Source: Komagataeibacter intermedius TF2 (lineage in GTDB: Bacteria; Pseudomonadota; Alphaproteobacteria; Acetobacterales; Acetobacteraceae). From it: a stretch of 64,000 nucleotides of DNA. Shown here one piece after another: positions 45,975 through 53,982 of the stretch. Under the pieces are notes generated by a model. That model had not been told where the DNA came from. It was given only the letters and a program-made list of their open reading frames with translations, and made no database searches. The translations under genes were made by a program, and so were the position numbers. Numbering within the stretch: the stretch's first letter is position 1; each line of letters begins with the position of its first letter. The stretch covers positions 62,001-126,000 of the forward strand of contig NZ_BANF01000010.1 of NCBI RefSeq assembly GCF_000964425.1, written 5' to 3'.

Positions 45975-46637
45975 ATGGGCGCAGACATCACCGTTACAGC
46001 GGCGGACGGGCACACATTTTCCGCCTACCGGGCCGGTCGGCCAGATGCCGCGCGCTGCGTTGTGGTGGTTCAGGAAATCTTCGGGGTAACGCCCTATATC
46101 CGTTCCGTATGTGACTCATTTGCGGCGGAAGGGTATCAGGCCATTGCCCCTGCCCTGTTTGACCGTGTCAGGCGCGACACCATCCTGCCCTATGACAGCA
46201 CCGGCATGCACGAAGGCCTGACCCTGCGTAGCCAGATTGCGCAGGACGACACGCTGAAGGACCTTGCCGCGGCGGCGGACATGCTTCCGGCGGAGAAAAA
46301 AGGCATTGTCGGGTTCTGCTGGGGCGGCAAGCTGGCATGGGAAGCGGCATGCCATACCAAAGCGTTCGCGGCGGCGGTGGCATGGTATGGCGGAGGGATC
46401 GCCCAGACCCGCAACCAGATCCCCAACTGTCCCGTGCAGCTTCATTTCGGAGCAGAGGATGCGCATATCCCCGCCGATGAGGTCGACGCCATCCGGGCCG
46501 CGCATGAGGATATCGAGATTTTCACGTATGACGGCGCCGATCATGGCTTCGGCTGCACCGATCGCCCGTCCTATAACGAAGCCGCCGCCACGCTGGCCAT
46601 GCAGCGCACGCTGAGCTTTTTTGAACACTGGCTCTGA
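45975..46637 (+). CDS. Dienelactone hydrolase family protein
   Basis: An alpha/beta hydrolase of 220 aa with the dienelactone hydrolase triad: C115 in GFCWGG, D162 in GAEDAHIP and H190 in DHGFGC, plus E34 in the QEIFG motif that activates the Cys nucleophile. Members cleave lactones or carboxymethyl esters; no aromatic-degradation genes adjoin it, so the substrate is open. The ATG at 45975 has GGAG 8 bases upstream; two earlier in-frame starts are less well placed. Confidence 0.92.
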   Translation: MGADITVTAADGHTFSAYRAGRPDAARCVVVVQEIFGVTPYIRSVCDSFAAEGYQAIAPALFDRVRRDTILPYDSTGMHEGLTLRSQIAQDDTLKDLAAAADMLPAEKKGIVGFCWGGKLAWEAACHTKAFAAAVAWYGGGIAQTRNQIPNCPVQLHFGAEDAHIPADEVDAIRAAHEDIEIFTYDGADHGFGCTDRPSYNEAAATLAMQRTLSFFEHWL

Positions 46638-46650
46638 CACGCCGCGCATG

Positions 46651-46681
46651 AAAAAAACACCCATGCCGTGCCAGGCATGGG
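46651..46681 (-). terminator. Intrinsic terminator of the petC-mtnP unit
   Basis: On the minus strand an 8-base perfect stem (CCCATGCC / GGCATGGG), extendable with a mismatch, has a 6-base loop and runs into T7. Confidence 0.85.
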
Positions 46682-46714
46682 CGTCGCTTCCGATTTCAGA
46701 AAATTTCTGGGAAA

Positions 46715-46743
46715 ACGCCGCCTTTTAAAATAAAGGGCGGCGT
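46715..46743. repeat. Dispersed hairpin element, copy 3
   Basis: Arms ACGCCGCC and GGCGGCGT around a TTTTAAAATAAAG centre, followed by CCGAAGGCTTTC. It shares arm sequence, T/A centre and GAAGGCTTT-like tail with copies at 3545 and 6246. It lies between the mtnP stop and the mtnP terminator. Confidence 0.65.
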
Positions 46744-46802
46744 CCGAAGGCTTTCAGGACCTCCCCCGCCACCACTGGGTGGCGGGTGCAGGCAGGCGCC
46801 AT

Positions 46803-47708
46803 TCAGCCCCGGTTCAGCACGCGGCCCGCAACGGCGTCCAGCTTCTTCAGCAGGACGGGGTCACGCCTGTCGGGTGCGGTGATGATGGCGTGTTCCAGCG
46901 CGCGGTCGCAGCCCGCGTAACACGGGCCACGCTTCGCCCCCAGTTTCGGAATGACCGAACGGACAAGGGCGCGGGCACGGCTGGCGTTTTCCTGCATCAC
47001 CTTGACCACGGCATCCACCGTCACGCTGTCATGACCGTCATGCCAGCAGTCATAATCGGTCACCATGGCGACGGTGGCGTAACAGATCTCGGCTTCGCGG
47101 GCCAGCTTGGCTTCGGGCATGTTGGTCATGCCCACGACCGAGCAGCCCCAGGAACGGTACAGGTTGCTCTCCGCACGGGTGGAGAACTGCGGCCCTTCCA
47201 TGACCAGATACGTGCCCCCACGGGTGACATCCAACCCCAGTTCGCGGCACTGGCTTTCCAGCACGTCGCCAATGCGCGGGCACAGCGGATCAGCCATGCC
47301 GACATGCGCCACGCAGCCCGTGTCGAAAAAGCTTTTTTCGCGCGCGAACGACCGGTCGATAAACTGGTCGATAACCACGAAATGCCCCGGCGGCAGTTCT
47401 TCCTTCAGCGAACCGACGGCGGACAGCGACACGATGTCGGTAACACCCGAGCGTTTCAGCGCATCGATATTGGCACGATAGTTCAGGCGCGAGGGCGGCA
47501 GCGGGTGGCCACGACCATGGCGCGGCAGGAACACGCAGCGCACCCCGTCCAGCCTGCCGAACAGAAGCTGGTCGGACGGCTTGCCCCACGGGGTTTCAAC
47601 CGTGCGCCATTCCTTGTCTTCAAGGCCTTCGATATCATACAGGCCGGAACCGCCAATCAGGCCGATGACCGGCTCGATCTGCTCGCCGGCAGCAGGGTTA
47701 GTGGACAT
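46803..47708 (-). CDS. mtnP: S-methyl-5'-thioadenosine phosphorylase
   Basis: Phosphorolyses methylthioadenosine, a by-product of polyamine and homoserine-lactone synthesis, to adenine and methylthioribose 1-phosphate. Family motifs include GGSGLYDIEGLED at the N terminus, the phosphate-binding FLPRHGRGH, and MTNMPEAKLAREAEICYA. The length of 301 aa is typical. Its ATG lies inside the last codons of petC (11-base overlap), so translation is coupled to cytochrome c1. Confidence 0.95.
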   Translation of the reverse strand: MSTNPAAGEQIEPVIGLIGGSGLYDIEGLEDKEWRTVETPWGKPSDQLLFGRLDGVRCVFLPRHGRGHPLPPSRLNYRANIDALKRSGVTDIVSLSAVGSLKEELPPGHFVVIDQFIDRSFAREKSFFDTGCVAHVGMADPLCPRIGDVLESQCRELGLDVTRGGTYLVMEGPQFSTRAESNLYRSWGCSVVGMTNMPEAKLAREAEICYATVAMVTDYDCWHDGHDSVTVDAVVKVMQENASRARALVRSVIPKLGAKRGPCYAGCDRALEHAIITAPDRRDPVLLKKLDAVAGRVLNRG

Positions 47709-48519
47709 TGGACCACGTTCTCCGTTTCAGACAGATGGAAAGAATAAGCAGGATCAGAAGGAACACGACCGCCCCCACCCCCACGCGGTGCCGTTGCGTC
47801 AGGTGCGGACTGGCCACCCACGCCAGGAAGGTGGTGACATCGCGCGCCTGCTGCGCCACCGTCGCGGGCGTGCCGTCAGGATAGGCCACCCCGCCATCAT
47901 GCAGCGGCGGCGGCATGGCGGTCTGCCCGTTCGCGGCATAGGGGTTGTAGAACAGCCCCGGCGCCGCCGTCATGCCCGGCGGCGGGGTCTGCCCATAGCC
48001 GGTCAGGAAGGCATCGATACGGTCCACCCCGCCGGGATGCACAACCGCCAGCCGCGACTGGTCCGGAGGGGGGACGCCATGGTTGGCCGCCGCCGCCGTA
48101 TGCGCATCGGGATAGGGGGACAGCAGGTGATCGTCCACATTGGCCGGCCGGGTGACCGGGTGGCCGCTGCCATCCACCCCTGCCGGGACATGATGCGCCC
48201 CTGCAATGGCATTGACGTCCGCTTCCTTCAGCCCCAGTCCGGCAAGGTCGCCATAGGCAACCGATTTCATGCCATGACAGGCGGAACAGACCTGCGCGTA
48301 AACGGTATAGCCACGCTGGACCGAAGCCATATCGAAATGGCCCAGCGGTCCGCGGAAACTCCAGTCCTGCCGGGGCGGTTCACGGTAATCACGCGCCCAC
48401 GACACTGAAGCGCCACCCGCAAGACACGACGGGATGACAAGGCAGGACAGCAGCACGCCACGCCGCAACACGTTCCGCGCGAATGGCGTCCTGCCCTGCT
48501 GTTGGCTCCGTTCATGCAT
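47698..48519 (-). CDS. petC: Cytochrome c1, solitary
   Basis: The haem c subunit of the cytochrome bc1 complex. A signal peptide ends near SVSWA (residue 42). CSACH is at 78-82, the axial-Met region reads TAMPPPL, and one C-terminal membrane anchor (GVGAVVFLLILLILSICL) follows VASPHLTQRHR, as in other c1 proteins. The length of 273 aa is normal. Rieske and cytochrome b genes, usually directly upstream, are missing: the upstream neighbour is hemF on the other strand, 174 bases away. Either they are elsewhere or the complex is incomplete. Confidence 0.93.
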   Translation of the reverse strand: MHERSQQQGRTPFARNVLRRGVLLSCLVIPSCLAGGASVSWARDYREPPRQDWSFRGPLGHFDMASVQRGYTVYAQVCSACHGMKSVAYGDLAGLGLKEADVNAIAGAHHVPAGVDGSGHPVTRPANVDDHLLSPYPDAHTAAAANHGVPPPDQSRLAVVHPGGVDRIDAFLTGYGQTPPPGMTAAPGLFYNPYAANGQTAMPPPLHDGGVAYPDGTPATVAQQARDVTTFLAWVASPHLTQRHRVGVGAVVFLLILLILSICLKRRTWSNVH

Positions 48520-48693
48520 GTCCGCTACGTTCCCGCCGCAATTACGTGCTCCCTTCCGCGTTCCTGCCGGAAGTGCGACCCCTTCCTAGCGGGTGGGTAA
48601 CGGGTCTTGCAATCGCCCGTCTTGCAATAGGCGGGACAAACGGGCACCCGTAATATCATTGCGAACGACCAGAACGGGCAGAATGATACGACC

Positions 48694-49602
48694 ATGACAA
48701 CATCCCGCACCCCAGTTGCCCATGACGGACTGAAGGACACGGCCCGCGCCTGGTTTGAAAACCTGCGTGACCGGATATGTGACGCCTTCGAACGGATCGA
48801 GGATGACGCCGCGGCACAGGGTTCCCCCACCCTGCCGGGGAAGGAGGCCCCCGGCCGCTTTGAACGCACGCCATGGAACCGTACCAATGATGACGGCACC
48901 CCCGGCGGCGGCGGCGTGATCAGCCTCATGCGCGGGCGCGTGTTTGAAAAGGTGGGGGTCAATGTGTCCACCGTCAGCGGGGAATTCAGCCCCGGCTTTC
49001 GCGACTCGATCCCCGGCGCATCGGAAGACCCGCGCTTCTTCGCCACGGGCATAAGCCTTGTCGCCCACATGTGCAGCCCGCTGGTGCCTGCCGCCCACTT
49101 CAACACCCGCATGATCATCACGACGCAGGGGTGGTTTGGCGGTGGCGGCGACATTACCCCCATGTTCCCCGAAAGCGCCGAGGCCATAGCTGATGCCGCC
49201 CGGTTCCATGACGGGTTCCGGCAGGCATGCGAAAAGCATGATCCGCAATATTATCCGCGTTTCAAGGAATGGTGCGACAAGTACTTCTACCTGCCGCATC
49301 GCAATGAAGCGCGCGGCCTGGGCGGCATTTTCTATGACCGGCTCAATACCGGCGACATCGATGCCGACTTCGCCTTTACCCGCGACGTGGGGCTGGGTTT
49401 TCTGGAAACCTACCCTGATATCGTGCGCAGCCGGATGATGGAACCGTGGACCGATGAACAGCGCAAGGCGCAGCTTGTCCGTCGTGGCCGGTATGTGGAG
49501 TTCAACCTGCTGCATGACCGGGGCACCATTTTTGGCCTGAAAACCGGCGGAAATACCGAAGCCATCCTCATGAGCCTTCCCCCGGAAGTCCACTGGCCAT
49601 AA
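48694..49602 (+). CDS. hemF: Oxygen-dependent coproporphyrinogen III oxidase
   Basis: Oxidative decarboxylation of coproporphyrinogen III to protoporphyrinogen IX using O2, in the cytosol. The conserved core is present ([49 protein letters not shown]). The length of 302 aa is typical. The aerobic form fits a strict aerobe. It is divergent from petC. Confidence 0.97.
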   Translation: MTTSRTPVAHDGLKDTARAWFENLRDRICDAFERIEDDAAAQGSPTLPGKEAPGRFERTPWNRTNDDGTPGGGGVISLMRGRVFEKVGVNVSTVSGEFSPGFRDSIPGASEDPRFFATGISLVAHMCSPLVPAAHFNTRMIITTQGWFGGGGDITPMFPESAEAIADAARFHDGFRQACEKHDPQYYPRFKEWCDKYFYLPHRNEARGLGGIFYDRLNTGDIDADFAFTRDVGLGFLETYPDIVRSRMMEPWTDEQRKAQLVRRGRYVEFNLLHDRGTIFGLKTGGNTEAILMSLPPEVHWP

Positions 49603-49682
49603 GAATAGGCCATGTCCGCCCCATACCTGTCATTCCGTCCCGTCCTGAACGTCCGCATTTACCTGCGCGCGCAGGTGCAGCC

Positions 49683-50774
49683 ATGATCGGTCGGCGCGCG
49701 CTTCTGGCCCTGCTGGCCGGGGGGGCTGTCATGCCCCTGCGCCGGGGCGGGGCGTCCGAACTGCCGCGTGAACGCCTGCTCATGCCCACGGGGGCGTCTG
49801 GCGGGGCGACCCTGCTGGTGGCAGGCAACCACAGCGCCATGGCCGACCGATGGGTACCGGTCCTGCCCACGGCGCTGGCGCAGGGGCTGGACCTGCCCGC
49901 CCCCCTGCCGGTGCGTGATACCGTGGGGCAGGACGGGGTGACAGGGGCAAACCTGTTTGATTCGCAGTTTGCGTCCGATGGCATGGTGGCGCTGGCGGCG
50001 CCGGGTTCGGCGCTGGTGTCCTCCCTGTGCGGGGACCCGCGCGTGCATTTTGACTACAGCCGCTGGCTGCCGCTGCTGCTCAGCCTGACCATGCCGGTGG
50101 TTATCGGGCGGGCGCAGCTGCACCGCAGCCTTGGCAATTTCATGCGTGACCGGCCCGTGCGCATTGCCGTATCGACCCTGACGGGGATCGAACTGCCAAC
50201 CGTACTGGCCATGAGCCTGTTCGGGCTACGCCCCATTCCGGTCACGGGCCTTGCCACGCCAGAGGCCGCGGCATCCGCCCTGCGTGACAACCAGGTCGAT
50301 ACCATACAGATCACCGACCCGCTGGGCACGCCGGAAACCACAGCACTGATCGGCACGCTGGCGCAGGCGGGGTTTCCTGCCCTGTTCACCCTGGGCACGC
50401 AGGCTGATCCCCTCACCCTGCCCAACGACCAGCAGGTCATGAGCCTGCAGGCCCGCCTGCAGCAGGATGCGCATTCCGCCCTGCATGACCTGCTGTACGC
50501 CGCATGGAAACCACTGGCCGCGGCGGCGGGGGTGGACCTTGCCCTTGTGCTGCCCATGCTGACGCAACCCGCGACACTGGCGCGGTGGCGGGCGGGCACG
50601 ACACAGGCCATGCGTGACAGCACCATACAGTCCATGGCCCATCAGTCCGGCCGCACGCTCCTGACCGGCACGGATGCGACCGAGGCCCTGCGTCTGGCAT
50701 CGGGGGATACGTCCGCCATCATGACACTGCGCCGCTGGCTGGCGGCCCATCTGCCGACATGGCGTCTGGGCTGA
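49683..50774 (+). CDS. TctC/Bug-like periplasmic binding protein, probable
   Basis: A 363-aa exported protein with a short signal containing twin Arg (MIGRRALLALLAGGAV). The mature part has the layout of tripartite tricarboxylate transporter receptors: a GGATLLVAGNHSAMAD ligand-loop-like region near the N terminus, ARWRAGTTQAM near the C terminus, and many short hydrophobic strands. Similarity is weak and judged by eye, so the family call is tentative. No TctA or TctB membrane genes are nearby, so it would be an orphan receptor. It follows hemF after 80 bases. Confidence 0.5.
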   Translation: MIGRRALLALLAGGAVMPLRRGGASELPRERLLMPTGASGGATLLVAGNHSAMADRWVPVLPTALAQGLDLPAPLPVRDTVGQDGVTGANLFDSQFASDGMVALAAPGSALVSSLCGDPRVHFDYSRWLPLLLSLTMPVVIGRAQLHRSLGNFMRDRPVRIAVSTLTGIELPTVLAMSLFGLRPIPVTGLATPEAAASALRDNQVDTIQITDPLGTPETTALIGTLAQAGFPALFTLGTQADPLTLPNDQQVMSLQARLQQDAHSALHDLLYAAWKPLAAAAGVDLALVLPMLTQPATLARWRAGTTQAMRDSTIQSMAHQSGRTLLTGTDATEALRLASGDTSAIMTLRRWLAAHLPTWRLG

Positions 50775-50801
50775 GGCCCCACGCGGTCCGTCGCCGCCTT
50801 T

Positions 50802-51413
50802 TCAGAACCCGCTTCCACGCGCTGAACGGCGCAGCAGCACGCGCACCGCGCCCTGATTGGCGGCATGCGGATGCACGACCGCCAGAATCAATCGGCCCAG
50901 ATCGCCACGCCCCAGCCAGAACGGCAGTTCCCGGCGCAGGATGCCGCCATTATGGCCGCTGCCCAGCCCGGTTATGATCTCGACACAGCGCACATTGTCC
51001 GCATGTGCCTGAATGATGAAACCATGCAGGCGGTGGAACGCCGTCTGCGCCACCTGCCCATGCAGGTCCAGCCTGCGAGCAGGACGCAGCTTGCCACTGA
51101 CCAACCCACGCCAGCTTGTGTCATCCAGTCCCGGCCTGCGCACGCCAATTTCAAATGCGCCGCCCTTGCCCTTCTGCACGGTCAGGCTGTGGCTGGCGGT
51201 TCCATGCACCGCATGCACCCCGCCCGATGACAGCCGCTGCATGATGGCGGCACGGCTCATGCCCGGTTTTGCCGTGGTGGTGGGGGACGGAACCGGGGGA
51301 TCTGGCGGCGGGGTCGCGGGTTTTGCCTGCCGGGCGGTCCGCAATGGCGCGATTCCCTGCGCGAAGGCCGCCCATAGGGCCTGTTCCTCCTCGTTCAGTC
51401 TGCGCTGCCTCAC
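50802..51413 (-). CDS. Smr-domain protein (MutS2 C-terminal-like endonuclease fold)
   Basis: A protein of 203 aa: a Pro-rich N terminus (residues 30-50), then an Smr domain with LDLHG at 115-119, VEIITGLGSGHNGGIL and VRVLLRR at the end. Smr domains bind or nick structured nucleic acid, including collided-ribosome mRNA. The GTG start has AAGGA 8 bases upstream. In many alphaproteobacteria it directly follows mltA; here two extra genes separate them. Confidence 0.92.
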   Translation of the reverse strand: MRQRRLNEEEQALWAAFAQGIAPLRTARQAKPATPPPDPPVPSPTTTAKPGMSRAAIMQRLSSGGVHAVHGTASHSLTVQKGKGGAFEIGVRRPGLDDTSWRGLVSGKLRPARRLDLHGQVAQTAFHRLHGFIIQAHADNVRCVEIITGLGSGHNGGILRRELPFWLGRGDLGRLILAVVHPHAANQGAVRVLLRRSARGSGF

Positions 51414-51503
51414 GGTATGATTCCTTTCTCCGGGCCGGTGGCCTTGGCCATAGAATCATACCCCGCCCGGCAGGTCCATGTTTTCAGGCATGCCTCCATA
51501 CGC

Positions 51504-51530
51504 AAAAACCCTGCCGCATGTGCGGCAGGG
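51504..51530 (-). terminator. Intrinsic terminator of the peroxidase gene
   Basis: On the minus strand a perfect 10-base stem (CCCTGCCGCA / TGCGGCAGGG) with a 2-base loop runs into T5, 28 bases after the gene's stop. Confidence 0.92.
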
Positions 51531-51558
51531 CTAGCGTTCCCGGATGGGAAAAACCGTC

Positions 51559-52971
51559 TTACGGCGCGGTATTGCGCAGGGTTTCGCCCTGATAGCGCCC
51601 GGTCAGCGTGTTGAGGAACGCCACGATATCCGTCACATCCTGATCGGAAATGTTATGGTCGGGCGTCTGGTAACGCGCCATGTCGCGCACGGCGCCATCC
51701 AGCGTCGTGATGCTGCCATCATGGAAATAGGGGCCGGTCAGCGCGATGTTGCGCAGGTTGGGCACCTTGAAGCGTTCCATGTCGGCAGGATCATGGGTGA
51801 CTTCAAAACGTCCCTTGTCCGCATCCGTCAGCTTACCGCCACGGGCCGAGAAATAATTGCCTTCCAGTCCCAGCGGCTCGAACGCCTGCCCGCCCATGGA
51901 CGGCCCGGTGTGGCACCCGGAACAGCCAATCTGCTTGAACAGCGCGTAACCGTGCTTTTCCTGCGTGTTCAGCGCGGCGTCATCCCCCTTGAGGTACTGG
52001 TCAAAGCGGCTGTCGGGTGTCACCAGCGTCTTTTCATATTCCCCGATGGCATCGGTGATGGTGTTTTCATCAATCGTGTCGCTGCCATACGCAGCCTGGA
52101 AATCCGTGGCATAGCTCGGGTCTTCACGCAGGCGGTCCGCAACCGATGTCCAGTCATGCGATCCCATCTCGACTGGGTTCATGACCGGTCCCGCCGCCTG
52201 CTGCGCCAGTGTGCCCGCGCGGCCATTCCAGAACTGCCATTTGTTGAAAACCGCATCAAAGACGGTCGGCACATTGATCGGCCCCTTCTGCCCATGGATG
52301 CCGGTGGCGGTCACCAGGCCATCCACGCCGCCATGCTGCAGGCTGTGGCAGCTGGCGCAGTTCAGGGTACCATCACCCGACAGCTTGCGGTCAAAGAACA
52401 GCCGCTGGCCCAGCGCCACCTTGTGCGGGTCCACCGGCACGGATTCCGGCACGGGCTGCACCGGTTCGGCCGCGAATCGATCCGCAACACCCTGTGTCGC
52501 GTAATGCTGGCGCCGCACCTGCGCGATCCATGTCAGCATGCTTTCGCGCTGCGCGTCCGACAGGTGGGCATGCCAGTGCATGAGCAGGTACAGCGTGGGC
52601 GGCATGCGGTTCTGGTTGATGACTTCCTCGATCCGGGCCAGCGGTTCCTGATCGGGCACGCTGCCGTTCTGCAGGGCGCTTATGACCGGTTCCACCCGGA
52701 AATGCCGCAGCCCCTGATCGCGATCATGGCTCATCAGCGTATTGGCCACAGGCAGGCTGAAATAGAACGGCAGGTCCACCCTGGCCGCGTGGCAGTAGTC
52801 ACAGCGGGCTTCGCGCATGACATTCAGCGCCGCTGTCGAGACCGCATCCACCCCTGCCCCCGCAGGTGCGGGCGCGGTCGCATGATCGAAATGGGTGAGA
52901 TAGGCGACCGTCCCGCCATACGCCACGATACCTGCGGCGACCACCGCCGCCACTGCCTTCTTTACCGACAT
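51559..52971 (-). CDS. Triheme cytochrome c peroxidase (YhjA-like, quinol peroxidase candidate)
   Basis: Reduces H2O2 in the periplasm. The bacterial dihaem peroxidase core has CASCH at 205-209 and CSGCH near 355, plus GPYFHDGSITTL. An extra N-terminal haem domain has CDYCH at 57-61 and SVPLHWHAHLSDAQ-like histidines near 132-136. An N-terminal hydrophobic segment (about 7-25) is probably a retained anchor. This three-haem plan is that of E. coli YhjA, which takes electrons from quinol, and would suit an organism whose main terminal oxidase is a quinol oxidase. The ATG at 52971 has AAGGGGG upstream; a TTG two codons earlier is less likely. Confidence 0.9.
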   Translation of the reverse strand: MSVKKAVAAVVAAGIVAYGGTVAYLTHFDHATAPAPAGAGVDAVSTAALNVMREARCDYCHAARVDLPFYFSLPVANTLMSHDRDQGLRHFRVEPVISALQNGSVPDQEPLARIEEVINQNRMPPTLYLLMHWHAHLSDAQRESMLTWIAQVRRQHYATQGVADRFAAEPVQPVPESVPVDPHKVALGQRLFFDRKLSGDGTLNCASCHSLQHGGVDGLVTATGIHGQKGPINVPTVFDAVFNKWQFWNGRAGTLAQQAAGPVMNPVEMGSHDWTSVADRLREDPSYATDFQAAYGSDTIDENTITDAIGEYEKTLVTPDSRFDQYLKGDDAALNTQEKHGYALFKQIGCSGCHTGPSMGGQAFEPLGLEGNYFSARGGKLTDADKGRFEVTHDPADMERFKVPNLRNIALTGPYFHDGSITTLDGAVRDMARYQTPDHNISDQDVTDIVAFLNTLTGRYQGETLRNTAP

Positions 52972-53056
52972 TAACAAAACCCCCTTATCCCTTGCTTGAG
53001 TGGGTTTTGGCCGATTCAGGAATTATTTGTCAAAATAATCGTTTCAATGAAAACCA

Positions 53057-53947
53057 TCAAAAGTTTCGATCATCTGTCCCGGCCACGCCATCCACCTGCG
53101 CCTCCATGGCCTGCCGTACCCGCTGCCGCGCGACATTGACATAGATGGTATCAAGGTCGATTCCGATGCCCTGCCCCCCTTCGCGCACGGCCGCGACCAG
53201 CGTGGTGCCTGTCCCCATGAACGGGTCCAGCACCACGGGGGCCGCCTTGCCATGCAGGCGGATGCACATCTGCGGCAGCAGCACGGGAAACGTGCCGGGA
53301 TGATGGAACTTCTGCGCTTTCCCCTGCACGGTCTCATACGGGATGAACCATGTATCGCCCCGGCAGCGCCGGTCCTGCCGGTGGCCACGGCGCATGATAT
53401 TGGACTTGTCCATGTAGGGCACGCCGATATCGAGACGGTTAAGCCCGACATTGCCCGTGCGCGTCAGATGAAACAGGTGTTCATGATTGCGATTGAGGTA
53501 ACGGGGGCTGTTGACCGGCTTGAAATGCCCGTGCGTTTCCACACCTACCGAGATCGACTTGACCCATGAGATATGGTTCTGCAGCACGAACATCTCACGC
53601 AGCCGCACCATGAGTTCAAACGGCAGCCATGGCTGGGCCGAGGACCCCGCGACATTCAGGAAGAATGACCCGTCGGGCCGCATGACGCGCCGCACTTCGC
53701 GCGCGACCTCCACCATCCAGTCCAGATAACCATCTTCTTCCAGCCGGTCGCGGTACGTGCGGTATTTCAGGCCGATATTGTAGGGCGGCGAGGTGACGAC
53801 CACGTCAACGCTGTCAGGCTCCATGCGCCGCATGGCACGGATACAGTCGCCACGCACCAGCAGGTGCGGCCCCTCGGTATAACGGACAGTCCGCGGCAGG
53901 CGGGGTCTGGATGCGCAAGCCTGCCCCGCGCGGGGTCGCCCTGTCAT
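53057..53947 (-). CDS. Orphan DNA methyltransferase (N6-adenine/N4-cytosine, beta class)
   Basis: A 296-aa DNA methylase. The catalytic motif IV TSPPYN at 52-57 precedes the SAM motif DPFMGTGTT at 241-249, which defines the beta class. The SPPY form is more usual in N4-cytosine enzymes, but N6-adenine is possible. The GDCIRAMR segment at 33-40 lies just before the catalytic motif. The CcrM C-terminal domain is missing, and no restriction gene is adjacent. It lies between mltA and a peroxidase gene within an otherwise conserved envelope cluster. The start at 53947 (MTGRPRAG) avoids overlap with mltA. Confidence 0.88.
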   Translation of the reverse strand: MTGRPRAGQACASRPRLPRTVRYTEGPHLLVRGDCIRAMRRMEPDSVDVVVTSPPYNIGLKYRTYRDRLEEDGYLDWMVEVAREVRRVMRPDGSFFLNVAGSSAQPWLPFELMVRLREMFVLQNHISWVKSISVGVETHGHFKPVNSPRYLNRNHEHLFHLTRTGNVGLNRLDIGVPYMDKSNIMRRGHRQDRRCRGDTWFIPYETVQGKAQKFHHPGTFPVLLPQMCIRLHGKAAPVVLDPFMGTGTTLVAAVREGGQGIGIDLDTIYVNVARQRVRQAMEAQVDGVAGTDDRNF

Positions 53948-53982
53948 GATGCTACTACGCTCTTCACTCCGCCCATGCGGAT

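Noticed and set aside
53057-53947. Calling the methyltransferase CcrM
   Set aside because: It has TSPPYN rather than the DPPYNLQL context and lacks the CcrM C-terminal DNA-binding domain.
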